DNA of 64,000 bases, taken from the NCBI RefSeq assembly GCF_050003625.1, contig NC_134400.1:42766557-42830556 (forward strand), in the 5' to 3' direction. This DNA comes from Haematobia irritans (taxonomy: Eukaryota > Arthropoda > Insecta > Diptera > Muscidae). The notes under the pieces were generated by a model. The model was not told the origin of the DNA. It worked only from the letters and a program-made list of their open reading frames with translations, and searched no databases. Position numbers and translations under genes: made by a program. Below are positions 11,131-22,578 of this stretch, piece by piece; position 1 is the stretch's first letter, and the number at the start of each line of letters is the position of its first letter.

Positions 11131-13039
11131 TTTACGGAGGACAATTATCCATTATAAAATCAATTTGATTGGTAATGAGATTAGTTGTACAACCAGTCTT
11201 ACAATCAAATTTACAGTTCATTAAAATTTTCTGAGTTAAATTTTTGCAAAGCTGTTATAGCAGTTTGAATTGATTGATTGATTGATTGTGGGTGGAAGGT
11301 TCAAAATTTTGGCAAAAATGCGATAATTATTAATACATTTTCAGATTTAAATCGATTTTTTTTTTTTATTAATTGGCGGCTAAATTTGAGACGAGATGAG
11401 TGGACATATTCGGCGTTGGCGTCGACTGTAAAAAATGGTCGGCGGCGACTGAAATCAGCGACGCTACTCGGCGGCTTCATTCTCTGTTAAGAACAAAAAG
11501 TATTTGTGCTTATCACAACATTTCGAGTTTTCATTTTCAGTAAAATGGACAAAAATATACCATCTTCTGGAATAAAAAAAAAATAAAGAACATTTAGTTT
11601 TATTTTAGGAAACTTTAACTAAAATATTTTACTAATAGCTACATGGTACAAATAATTTAATACTTTTTGTCAACTTGATGAAAATATTTTAAAAATAATT
11701 AGTTTTTTGTTTAAGAAAATTTTTAATTAAAAATTTTTTGAAGTAAAAAAATTGGAGTTCAAAATTTACGCATTTTAGAAACTTATGAACACAATTTAAG
11801 TATAATTCACTCGTTTTAGAAAAAAAAAAACAACTATTTAAAAAAAATAGCAAAATTGTATACTTGAACTAAAATAGAATGAGGCCATGGAGAGCATGTA
11901 ACCAAAAAACCAGGGCAAATAGAATTTAGCCCCTTTTCTTTTGCAAATTTACTTTGTTTCTTGGCATGGCGCCAACGAAGTTATTAGTGAAGAATGACAA
12001 CTGAGAAAAGATTACTTGTGTCCAAAGATTTTGACCTTGCCTTAAAGATTTTGGTTTGGATTCCAAGCCAAAGAGTCGGCTTGGAAGTTATCTAGCTTTA
12101 AATCTAGGTTCCATCAAATTTGTAGTCTCTTTCAAATTTGATGGAACCAAATTTCAAAGATTCCCGTCCTAAATTTAACGAAACAAATGTTGAAATTTAA
12201 GGCAAAGATTATGATATTTCCTTTAATTAATTATGATTAATGCATTTTTAAAATTTCTTTATTTAAAATAAAGTTGTCTTCAACATTGTGTAAATTTCTT
12301 GTCCTAAAACTTAAGTTGCATAACCTTCCATATTAAGTCAATATTTTTTTTTTTTGTGTGGTTGGTCAAATAAAATATATTACCTTGTTAAAACATTTAG
12401 TATTGGTCTTTCAAATTTAGCAAAAACAACATTAATTTAGCTGAAAAAAAATGTCATACATCAACAAGTTTTTAAAACTCAAGTAAATGATTTTTTTAGA
12501 TCATAAATTTGAGTTCTAAAAGAACATAATATTTAGAGGGGCCTGTCATAAATTGTAGGAAAAAATTTCAAAATAATTTAAACATATTTTTAATATCTCT
12601 TCACTTACCTTATACTTAAAATAAATAATAAAAATAATCCAAATTTATATGAAATATGCATGCTGTGGCTGTTTTATTTTTTTTTCCTTCAGCTGTTGCA
12701 AGTTTTCTTGTAGTTTTCAAAATACTTTTTAAGTAAATTGCTTAATTGATGTATTATTGTTTTATTTTGTTTTGTTTTGTTTTTTTTTTGGTATTTCTTT
12801 TATTTATAAATCATATTTTACATTTATTATATCACTGCCTAGAAAACAAAAAATGTTTTATTAACGCATTTTCTTTTATTAATAGCAGCATCAATTTTTT
12901 TTATAATTTATTTCACAAAACCACGCAATGTTTACAATTTGTAATATTTTTTTCAGTTTTAAATTTCATTAATGAATGTAGAACATTGTCATAATTGGAC
13001 CGGGGGAGACACGTGTTGTTTTTAATTCTTTTGTTTTTG
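11131..13039. other. Unassigned DNA with two adjacent perfect hairpins
   Basis: AT-rich and without supported exons. Two inverted repeats stand out. One has 9-bp arms at 12061-12069 and 12078-12086 (TTCCAAGCC / GGCTTGGAA). The other has 16-bp arms at 12107-12122 and 12133-12148 (GGTTCCATCAAATTTG / CAAATTTGATGGAACC) with a 10-base loop. A minus-strand AATAAA at 12857-12862 may be the polyadenylation signal of the exon at 13040-13153. Confidence 0.45.
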
Positions 13040-13153
13040 TTAACGATAACCAGACCGTTCGACTGCAGCTATTAAACTAACATTGCTTTGCTGGAGAACA
13101 TTTTGACCAGCATATGGTGGCACCACAACAAGCTTGTCAATATTAAGAGAGCT
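13040..13153 (-). CDS. Terminal coding exon of an unrecognised minus-strand gene
   Basis: On the minus strand a strong acceptor (eight T, then GCAG) precedes 37 open codons starting SSLNIDKLVVVPPYAGQN and ending AAVERSGYR, followed by TAA at 13040-13042. The composition is protein-like and clearly less AT-rich than the surroundings. A candidate polyadenylation signal (AATAAA, minus strand) lies at 12857-12862, about 180 bases downstream. I do not recognise the protein. Upstream exons would lie at coordinates above 13153 but I could not identify them. It cannot belong to the LRR gene in a simple way, because that gene's internal exons lie further downstream on the same strand. An alternative is a pseudogene fragment. 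Confidence 0.55.
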   Translation of the reverse strand, partial: SSLNIDKLVVVPPYAGQNVLQQSNVSLIAAVERSGYR

Positions 13154-14496
13154 CTGCAAAAAAAACAAATGTCATTCATTTTCTCTTCCCCAACCCCTTT
13201 TGCTAAATGAATCTAATCGTAAAATATCAGCGAAATAAGTCTGATAACCACCAAACACCCCAAAGGAATTTTAATGAAGCCACTCTAAATCGCTCAGTGT
13301 CAGGGACCCCCAATAGAGAATGGTTTTGTTTTCAAACTAAAATCAAATAGCACTTCAAAAAGTATTAAGACATACTATTATATATTTCATTCATAAAATT
13401 GACCTCTCCTCTCATTTTCTCTCTTTGTTTTACAAAATACAAATTTTGCCTTCTCTTCTAACATGAGATAACTTAAAGAAGAGCATAGTAATTTAACATT
13501 GAAATAACAGAATGTTGATATATCAGTATATATAAAAACAAAAACTAGATAAACATCTCATGTCTATGCATATTATATCTTGGATATTAGTCATAGTGGC
13601 ATACATACTTGGCTATTCTAACATTTCCTTGAGAGAAACATCTGTAGTGTTCTCTGTATGTTAAACACTGTTGCCAACTAGTTTTTGTCTGAAAATCGCT
13701 AAAAATCCGCCATATAGAAATTATAAAATATTGTTGAGAAAATGTAATACTTCACGGCAATAAATTGCATTTTATTGTGAACCCAAAAAAGTGAAGCCAT
13801 CACGAAAGAAAATTTAGATTTATTTTACAAAATATTAACTACAACATTGCAACATGATACAAATTGTTAATATTTTTTGTTAAATTGAAGAAAAATTATT
13901 AAAAATTATAAATTTTTCATTTATTATTTTTAATACATTTTTTCAAGGGACAATTTGATTTCAAATACAATTTAAGGAAAATTCACCCATTTTAGAAAAA
14001 TATGAACTTTTAGTGAGAATTGGAATTTATTAAAATTGTGTACTTCATTTTTTTTAGTTCATGTCATATAAGTAATCAGCAACATTTAAGTATAATCAAA
14101 TAATTTTCTTGAACTAAAATAAAGTTCAATGAGCTATAGAAATTTTCGTTGTCTTTTCGAAGTTTGTCAATAAAAACAATAAATACCGGGATTTCAAAAT
14201 ATTGACTCACTGGATTTTCCATTATTTTTTCGGGATCCTGAAATTTTCGGGATTCTTTAAATATTCTGTGTAATAACAAACTACAACATCAACAAATTGT
14301 AGTACATCAAGTAAATTTGTTTTAATTGGATTTTATTAACAAAAAAGTAACAAGTAAATTAAGAGTAAATTAAAAAGTAATTTCAAATTGCTACTTAACA
14401 AAAAATATGAACACAAAAATAAATTAAAAAGCTATTTCATATTGCTTTCGTACTGAACAAGAGATTTAAAAGATTTTCTTTTATACTTCATGGTTT
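13154..14496. other. Unassigned DNA, lower part probably hAT-derived
   Basis: 13154-13660 shows nothing recognisable. From about 13660 the DNA contains phrases often seen in transposon-derived sequence (TGTTGCCAACTAG, and CGGGATTTCAAAATATTGAC near 14188). It leads into the hAT transposase remnant at 14497-14620, so part of it is probably that element's 3' portion. No intact gene. Confidence 0.4.
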
Positions 14497-14620
14497 TCAA
14501 TAATTTCTTACAAATATCAAAGCATCCAAAGTTTTATCAGATATACGCGATGCTAACTTATTGCAGATGAAAAACATCGCTCACAGTCGACACTGTTGTA
14601 AGGGTCATTTATACTGAATG
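14497..14620 (-). pseudogene. hAT-superfamily transposase, C-terminal dimerisation-domain remnant
   Basis: On the minus strand, NDPYNSVDCERCFSSA is followed after a one-base frame change by NKLASRISDKTLDALI and a stop at 14497-14499. The pattern S-x-x-CERxFSxA ... L-x-x-R ... L-x-x-L is the conserved C-terminal hATC dimerisation motif of hAT transposases (family knowledge). Only this end is readable, and the frameshift shows it is dead. Palindromic GGGATAAATCCCG words at 14650-14710 may belong to the same relic. The mariner at 14732 sits directly beside it. Confidence 0.7.
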
Positions 14621-14731
14621 AAGACACCAATTTTTTAATAAAAAATCCTAGGGATTCGGGATAAATCCCGTCCTAAAAATCCCGGGATTTCGAGACGGAA
14701 TTAATCCCAAATGACAGTCCTAGCTTATCTA

Positions 14732-15940
14732 ACAGGTTAGCTGATAAGTCCCCGGTCTAACAAAGAAAAACACATTTTTGTCAAAATTCGTTTTTATTAT
14801 TCAACATAGTTCCCTTCAAGAGCGATACAACGATTATAACGACCTTCCAATTTTTTGATACCATTTTGGTAGTGCTCCTTCGGTTTTGCCTCAAAATAGG
14901 CCTCAGTTTCGGCGATCACCTCTTCATTGCAGCCAAATTTTTTCCCTGCGAGCATCTATTTGAGGTCTGAGAACAAGAAAAAGTCGCTGGGGTCCAGATC
15001 TGGAGAATACGGTGGGTGGGGAAGCAATTCAAAGCCCAATTCATGAATTTTTGCCATCGTTCTCAATGACTTGTGCGGTGCGTTGTCTTGGTGGAACAAC
15101 ACTTTTTGGGGCCGTTTTGCGGCGATTTCGACCTTCAAACGCTCCAATAACGCCATATAATAGTCACTGTTGATGGTTTTTCCCTTCTCAAGATAATCGA
15201 TAAAAATTATTCCATGCGCATTCCAAAAAAAAAAAAACAGAGGCCATTACTTTGCCAGCGGACTTTTGAGTCTTCACGCTTCGGAGACGGTTCACCGGCC
15301 GCTGTCACTCAGCCGACTGTCGATTTGACTTAGGAGTGTAGTGATGGAGCCATGTTTCATCCATTGTCACATATCGACGGAAAACTCGGATGTATTACGA
15401 GTTAACAGCTGCAAATACCGCTCAGAATCATCAACACGTTGTTTTTGGTCAAATGTGAACTCGCGCGGCACCCATTTTGCACAGAGCTTCCGAATATCCA
15501 AATATTGATGAATGATATGTCCAACACGTTCTTTTGATATCTTTAAGGCCTCTGCTATCTCGATCAACTTCATTTTACGGTCATTCAAAATAATTTTGTG
15601 GATTTTTTTTGATGTTTTCGTCGGTAACCACCTCTTTCGGGCGTCCACTGCGTTCACCGTCCTCCGTGCTAATTTCACCACGCTTGAATTTTGTATACCA
15701 ATCAATTATTGTTGATTTCCCTGGGGCATAGTCCGGAAACTTATTATCAAGCCAAGTTTTTGCTTCCACCGTATTTTTTCCCTTCAGAAAACAGTATTTT
15801 ATCATAACACGAAATTCCTTTTTTTCCATTTTTTTCACAATAACAAAAGTTGCTTTACAAAAGACGCTCTATCTCACAAACTAATTGACATACAGACGTC
15901 AAATCTATGTGTCAGACCGGGGACTCATCAGCCAACCTGT
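14732..15940 (-). mobile_element. mariner (irritans subfamily) copy 1, defective
   Basis: TIRs ACAGGTTAGCTGATAAGTCC (left) and GACTCATCAGCCAACCTGT (right) flanked by TA at 14730-14731 and 15941-15942. They match the TIR type of irritans-subfamily mariners. Total length 1209 bp. Compared with copy 2 it lacks about 60 bp near the right TIR (junction at about 15903). The transposase inside reads on the minus strand. Confidence 0.95.
14797..15829 (-). pseudogene. mariner transposase pseudogene, copy 1
   Basis: ATG at 15827-15829 begins MEKKEFRVMIKYCFLKGKNT; the stop is at 14797-14799. Recognisable in order are the N-terminal HTH region (STIIDWYTKFKRGE), the second helix region (IAEALKISKERVGHII), the first catalytic region downstream (DETWLHH-type sequence around 15350), HQDNAP, and PPYSPDLDPSDFFLF. 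The last shows the D34D-type C-terminal catalytic region. The reading frame is broken several times: a frame change near 15600 between the two N-terminal ORFs, another near 15390, and a poly-A expansion at about 15226-15237. It cannot encode an active transposase. Confidence 0.9.
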
Positions 15941-15942
15941 TA

Positions 15943-18175
15943 CACTGAATTCAGTTTAAAAGACAGTTCAAAAATAATAAAAATTAAATTAAAACCAAAT
16001 AATTTGTTTAGTTGAAAGGTTGAACGTGGTTTTACCACTTCTCATAATTTTATTTATAATTAAATAATATGCAAGATTTATGGACAAAGAAAATTAAAAT
16101 CAAAGAAATTTGTGGGAAATACGTATTAAGTAAATCCTTATGCTGCTTCATTTATGTACACGGACGAAAAAGACTGTTTTTCAGTCTTATATGCTTAGAT
16201 GCAAACATATATTAATTTAGAAATAGGCTATAAACATATATGTGTTTAGAAAGAGAGACCTGGAGAGTATGCTGCATGTAAAATAATGGAAGTAACCAAT
16301 TGGCGCCTTAAAAATATATTCATACAAAGAAAATTTCATTAAAATTCTTTTCTACCAGTGTATGCCCTAAGGTGAAACATAATATGTTTGAACAATACAA
16401 AGAAAGACAAAGTTTTTGAAATCGGACAAGCGTTTTTCAGTTTGAAATTGAACAATTATTCCTATTTGATTAATTCTACCAAATGCATAACATTAAATAG
16501 TACATTTCTTTGAATGCCTGAAAAAAAAAACAGTTGAAAAGTCGAAAACCCTCAAAATTGGCAACAGTGATACCTATGCTACAATATTCACTCTCTTTCT
16601 CTTTTGACACATTATAAATTATGATTGTTATTGTTGTACTTCTTGTTTTATGTATACAAGTGATAATCTTTTTCGCCTCCAAATCTTATCAGCTCAAAGC
16701 GGCAGTCTAGTTATGTTTCTTTATAGTTATGAACAAGTAATATTTTTTTGTTGCCCTTTTTCTTTATGAACATCTTGGAAGGGGGAGGTATTTAATCGTT
16801 TAATTGTTATTTTATTATTACTATTCGTTTTTGTTTTTTGTTCATTTCAAAATACTATTGCCATTTTTTAGCTTTTAGTGTTGGAAGTATTATCATTTAA
16901 TTGCCCCGCTAGATTCTTGTTTTCCTTGTGGAATTCGACGTAAGCACTTTTTTAAAATAATTTGTCGAGCTTTTCACTTGCGATTCATTCATTTTGTTTT
17001 GGAATATTTCATGTTTTAATTTAACATGCGTGGAGAACTACTGGTGATTATAGAAAAAAAAAAACTAAATAAAAGTTTTACTATTTTTTGAGTAATTTAT
17101 ATATACCAATTAAATTACAATTCGTAATTGATCTATAGGATGTACGAAATAATTTACGTTGCATAAATCTACATAATGTGTATCTATTTTTTTACCGTAC
17201 ATAAAACATTTACCGATAATTTCACATTGTCTTTATTATTACTCGTAGCTCTATAATAATCTTTTCCTCAAATTCTATTGACTATTAATGAAGATTGTCA
17301 TATATAGGCTGGGCAAAAAAAATTAAGCATTGAATACTACTTGATTCGATGGCCTCGCGAATTTGAATATTAATTAAATTCATGATACCGGTGGACTCGG
17401 TGGTAATGAATAATCTAAAGATTATTTTTTGAAAGCAAAATTTCTTTTCTTTATTCTAAAGAAAGCATACAGAGTTGCCAATTTGGTATTTTCCCCACTA
17501 AATCTGCCTTTTATAAAATGCTTAACTGGAAAAAATACAGCTGCGTTTTTATCCACCCCTTGCTACCAGAATAAGGTTTTCCATATATTTCAAAGCTCAA
17601 TCCAAATATTAAATATAGTTTCCGCTGTGACTTTTGGTACAAAAAAATATTTAGCGATTTTCTCTGGCTTTTTTTAGCTTTTTTTAAGGGGAAATCTGGG
17701 AAATTTAGTATTTGTGTAGGGTATTAACATAAGTCTTAATTTTCTTACATATTTTTATACATTTGTGATGTGTTAGGAAAGGGCAGGAGGAGCTTTGAAC
17801 TGAATGTCAAATTTTTTTGCGTATGTTTTTGTTTTTTTTTGCTTTTGTATTTCATTGCCGGTTGTTTTGTTATGCTCTATCCCAACAAGCAATTGAGAGT
17901 GTAGTTTACCTTCTCTTGCTAAAATGCTACTAATTCACGTCACCAATATGTGTTGTGGTAGTAACCCTGCAAGCAATTGGGAATGTATTTTATACTAAAT
18001 TTTGTTTATTTTTTTTTTGTAACTTAACAGTTGAATTGTTGGTTTCTTTTGTTTTAACTTGAGATTGGAGCAAACAATTAAGTTCCATTCGTTTTTGGGC
18101 TACATAGAGTCAAAGAGAAAAGCTCCGTTATCTGAAAATTATCACAATTTTTTACTGAATATCGTTCGTTTACTG
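15943..18175. other. Unassigned AT-rich DNA
   Basis: No convincing exon, TIR pair or RNA gene. ORFs at 16476-16682 (minus) and 17429-17677 (plus) have no recognisable domain and no splice context. Coding potential appears low. Confidence 0.45.
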
Positions 18176-18183
18176 CAAACAGC

Positions 18184-18600
18184 CATAGACCCTATATTAC
18201 ATAGACGATCCACTTGTCTCCGGGAAATAAATGTGTCAGTTCCAAATATTAATTTTCTGACATTTCGGTTTGATTTTTTCGTAGAGTCAGTTCCAAACAT
18301 TAATTTTCGTGCATTTGCTTTTGTGTTGTTCGTAAAGAGCAAAGCTGCTCAAAATTCAATTTCGTATTTTCGCGGTTTTGATCACAATTTTTTTTTCAAA
18401 TATGAACTTTTAATATATTAATATATTTATAAATCCACTGGTGAATAAAGGTTCTAATTTTGTGTAAAATTGGCAAACTACAAAAAGGAAAACGAAAGAG
18501 AATATAAGTGTGCTCTTATTTTCTTCGTTTATTCTTAATCTTCGGAACTGTCAAACATCGTTTGGCACGGATGAACCATCTATATAATATAGGGTCTATG
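18184..18600. mobile_element. 417-bp TIR element with 8-bp target duplication
   Basis: Starts CATAGACCCTATATTACATA and ends with the inverted form (TATATAATATAGGGTCTATG). TIRs are about 30 bp with few mismatches. The flanks carry an exact 8-bp repeat, CAAACAGC, at 18176-18183 and 18601-18608. An 8-bp duplication is typical of hAT or P-type elements (family knowledge). No ORF of its own; the ORF at 18059-18421 crosses the left boundary and is fortuitous. A related end occurs at 30840-30953 and a diverged copy at 18737-19034. Confidence 0.88.
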
Positions 18601-18736
18601 CAAACAGCCAACAAGTGAGAGCCAGAGAGAGAGAAAGAGAGACATTAAATTTGACATTTGAGAAATAGAGAAGTTGCAGTGATATTGGATGCTATTCGTA
18701 TACATTTCCGTTCATTTTATCAAAGAGAGTATAATC

Positions 18737-19034
18737 ATAGACAATAGAATTACATAGATGTCCCATGGGTGTCAAACTAAGTTTGAAAGTTCCGAAGATT
18801 AAGAATAAACGAAGAAAATCAAGAGAATTGAGAGATTTTTGGTACTCTTTTCAACACAACAGGGTGTTCTGTAATAAAAAACTCCTCATAAAAAATTAAT
18901 TGTGAATGGACAACGAATACAAAAGAATCTCTCTTAACGAAAAAAAAACAAAACGAAATGTCAGAAAATTAATTTTTGGAACTGACACATTTTTTTAAAG
19001 GAAGAGTGGGATATCTATGTATTTCTATTGTCGA
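18737..19034. mobile_element. Diverged relative of the 18184 TIR element
   Basis: Left end TAGACAATAGAATTACATAG and right end CTATGTATTTCTATTGTC are inverted copies. The interior shares GTCAGAAAATTAATTTTTGG with the copies at 18184-18600 (inverted) and 30590-30953. The target duplication is not clear. Confidence 0.6.
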
Positions 19035-20930
19035 TAAACTGGCGCACTAGTACCAGTCCTGTAATGGGCCCATTAGTGGCAATTTGCACAAATTTCCATA
19101 GGGTAATCATTTATTTCTCACCTTCAGTATATTTCTGCAAAAAGTTCCACTTTTGGAAGAAATATATGAAAAATAGAAATTTCGTTGAAATACAGAAAAC
19201 CGGTTAACCGATGGTCAAAACCCGGTTTTCGTCGTTAACCGAAAATGCCAATTTCCTCGTTATCCGGTTTCGGTTTGTGTAACTGAATCCGATTAATCTG
19301 TTAACCGGTGTCGGTTTTGGACACCCTACTAGAGAAGTACGCAACCAGACTTAATGTCCTATGTGCACACGCTTAATTACATACATCTTCAATTAAATAT
19401 TCACAGGGTTGCAAAAAAGAGCTTTTAGTATTTAAACCATAACGGTACACTCTAATATAGTGTTGTATTATTGTTTATTTGTTGAAATCCACTATGAGAC
19501 AGCTGATATTTCCCCATAACAAATATTCTGGAATCAATTGAGATTTCGGGATTTAGAAGAGATTTGCTTTGATATATTACTATAACCTTCTCTCGCTAAA
19601 ATGCAACTATTTCGGGGCGTTAAAAAAACTATCGCTTGGGGGTTTTCCGTTTCAAAATAGATTGGATTATATAAGAAAATTTGAAATCCATAGTATCGTA
19701 TTTGCAAGTGACTCCAACAAAATTAAAACTCTACAATTTCAATTTTTAATAACACCTCTTTGAGAATATATCTGCGTAAAAAGAAACTATCAATCAACAA
19801 GCGCGGGTAGCACATGATTCAACGCTCAATCTTGGCGATCACCATTGTTATTCACAAAAAATTCTATCCCGTTTTAATCCTTTATTAGCCATAAGAGTCG
19901 AACTTCCCGAGGACTCTATCGCATAGTGAGACATTTGTATCCTGAACGGGGAAGCTAATTCGATAACACTGAATATTTTATATTCCATGGCGTAACTACT
20001 TCGACACACTTTCGATAGAAAATGTTTGCAGGGATTTTAGCGTTTCTCATAGCTGTTCTACACGTTGTCGTTTGTTGTATTAACCTCTAATCCGGTTTTT
20101 TGAGGTTTATCAATGGGGTAAAGTACATTTCCCCTCAGAATTTTTTAATTAAACCTTAAATGATTTTATGTATTTTGTTTTTTTTTTTTTGAAAGAGGGA
20201 AATATTCGCATTTATATTAACTTTTTGTGGGGATTTTTCTTTGTTACTTTGTGATGGTGATTGTATTTTTTGGGTAATCGATAACAACATTTGTTTTGCA
20301 ATTACATATTTTTTGTTTTTGTTCTCTTTTGTGAAATCATTACTTTGTTGTATTTATTTTGCGATTTTCTTTATATTCTTTGTGTCATATGTTTTGGGGG
20401 TTTCTTTATCATCGAAAGTGAGAGATCAATTCATGTTGTTGCTGGTGTGTTAGTCTCTTTTTTGAATGCTACGACGAAAACAAACCGCTAATCTCTTTAC
20501 GATCACAACCGCTGCGGTCTAAAGTTAAAACAAAACTGTTATTCATGCGATTTGTGAGTTTTGTAGATGCCAACCACTCGCTTGCTTTTCATTTGCTTTT
20601 CTTTTATAAATTTCACATGAGCTCAGTGTTGCCAATTCAATATTGTTTTGTTTGCATTGTTTATAGTGCTTTTCGAGTTTTTCAAAATGTTCGACTATTC
20701 GATTTGCAATAGTCGACTGTCAGATTTTTGAATTTTGAAAAAATTACTTTTGAAGTCGCGACTTTCGACTTTATAACGACTTTTTTTAGCATAAAAGGAA
20801 TTCAAATTCGACTTTTTCGTTAAAGTAGAACAAAAAAGTCAACTACGCCATTCCCGATTACTTTACCAAACTGCTTAATTTGCCCCTGAATTAATTATCT
20901 TCGATGTCCGGAAAATAGGTAGTGGTTGTG
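19035..20930. other. Unassigned DNA with GGTTAACCG-rich patch
   Basis: 19195-19310 is dense in CGGTTAACCG, AACCCGGTTTTCG and similar words, suggesting a decayed transposon end. The rest is AT-rich with no exon I can support. ORFs at 20241-20491 are T-rich and translate to Phe/Leu/Cys runs. A short GTCGA tract lies at 20690-20850. Confidence 0.45.
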
Positions 20931-20936
20931 AGTTCT

Positions 20937-22287
20937 GCTACAAAAGGCACTTCAGAAACCGACTTGTTTAGATAAAGTTCAGCGTATGGCGAGCTTATGT
21001 ATCTCAGGCGCATTTAGTAAGACAGGAACAGACTCCCTTAATGTCATGCTACATCTATTGCCTTTAGACATTTTGGCCAAACAGTCAGCTGCAACAACGG
21101 CTGTGCGGTTGCGCGAGCTATCGCTGTGATCGGAAAAAATGCACGGCCATAGTTCGGTCCTCAAAGTAATGCCAGATGTGCCTAACGTTGGATTACACCC
21201 TGGCAAAACCACTTTTCGACAAAAAGTTTGAAACTATAATTCCCAACAGTGAGGCGTGGTGTACACAGACCCCGGGGAATAAAAGATATATAGATTTCTA
21301 TACTGATGGCTTCAAATTGAATGGACAAGTGGGGTTCGGAGTGTATTCTAAAGATCTGGAAATTCGAATAGCGAAAAGATTACCTAATCACTGTAGTGTT
21401 TTTCAGGCTGAAATATTGGCACTAAGAGAGGTGGTGAATTGGCTGAGAAGTAATGTTCCAACAAATATTGGCATTAATATATACTCAGACAGTCAACCTG
21501 CAATAAAATCCTTGGACTCTGTGTTCCTTAACTCAAAAACGGCCATAGACTGCCGCAAATCTCTCAACGAGATGGCTGAGCAGTACAATATTCACCTAAT
21601 ATGGGTGCCTGGTCATAGGAACATACCGGGGAACTGTGAAGCAGATGTGTTAGCAAGGCTAGGAACTACCTTACATATTCCAGGGGAACTAGAATCTGTT
21701 GGTATGCCTCTGGCCACCTGCAAGCTCTTACTGCGTGAGAAGGCTGTTATGATGGCCAATATTCGATGGGAAAATTGCAAGGGTTGTAACGACACCAAGC
21801 AAATATGGCCCCATTTAAACTTAAACCGCACACTAGATATGCTAGTGTTCTCAAGGCGTCAGATAGCACTCCTAATATCTGCTATAACGGGTCGCTGCCT
21901 GATAGGCGAATTTGCAAAAACTATAGGTGCGAAGTATAATGACTATTGTATAAGCTGTCATGACGTGGAGGAAATGGAATCAATTAAACACCTCTTGTGT
22001 GAGTGTCCTGCTTTTTGTGTAAGGCGTAAGCGAATTTTAGGAGCATATAGCTTTAGATTACTGGCTGACCTGGAAAACGTTAACTTAAGCAGTTTGTTAA
22101 TGTTTTTGGAGCAATCTGGTTGGTTCCACAAAAGTAAATAATAGAGAAGGTTCAGTGGTTAAGACTAGAAGTGCCCATATGTAATAGGTACTTTTAGTTA
22201 AATGTGGTATCACAATGGACTGAATAGTCTAAGTGAGCCTGAAATTTAATCGGGCTGCCACTTTAACCTAACCTAACCTAACCTACA
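20937..22287 (+). mobile_element. 5'-truncated non-LTR retrotransposon (I/R1-group, RNase H type)
   Basis: The readable part starts in the region just after the reverse transcriptase (LDKVQRMASLCISGAFSKTG at about 20977), passes through a frame break and in-frame stop around 21127-21175, and continues in the ORF 21176-22141. The 3' UTR ends in (CCTAA)n at about 22265-22287. The upstream reverse transcriptase and endonuclease are absent, so this is the usual 5' truncation. Its last 60-70 bases match the tail of the SINE at 22579. Confidence 0.9.
21176..22141 (+). pseudogene. LINE ORF2 C-terminal part: RNase H domain and zinc knuckle
   Basis: A 321-residue open frame, the 3' end of a LINE polyprotein. 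The RNase H catalytic pattern is complete: FYTDGFK (Asp), QAEILALREV (Glu), NIYSDSQPAIKSL (Asp) and HRNIPGNCEADVLAR (Asp), preceded by WVPGH. Near the end, CISCHDVEEMESIKHLLCEC is a Cys/His knuckle typical of I/R1-group elements. The first ATG (21176) is not a true start, because the protein is continuous in sense with KVQRMASLCISG upstream through a frameshift. Separated from the reverse transcriptase, it is non-autonomous and dead. Confidence 0.88.
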
Positions 22288-22578
22288 AAAATGCGAGTAA
22301 AGTTAAATCGTACACAAAAAAAAATTTTTCTGATTCACGAAATTAATTGATCCAATTAATTTTTTAATTGAAATGTCTTCAATCATGAAAATGATAGTAT
22401 CAATTACAGTTTTAATTGGACATTAAAACAATAATTGATTAAAAAATCAATTGATTTCATGAGCAAATTTCAACTAATTTTTTAATTGAATCAATTAAAA
22501 ATTTAATTGATGTTGATGGCAAACCGCAATTAATTTTTTCATTAAAAACGTAACTATTTTCAATTACTTTCTTAACTG

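Noticed and set aside
18059..18421. 120-residue ORF as a gene
   Set aside because: It crosses the exact left boundary of a TIR element (18184) and its target duplication.
22265..22290. (CCTAA)n as an insect telomere repeat
   Set aside because: It is the 3' tail of the LINE and SINE (also at 22905-22923, 58396-58415 and 60298-60314). Higher flies lack TTAGG telomeres, and the runs are only 3-4 units.
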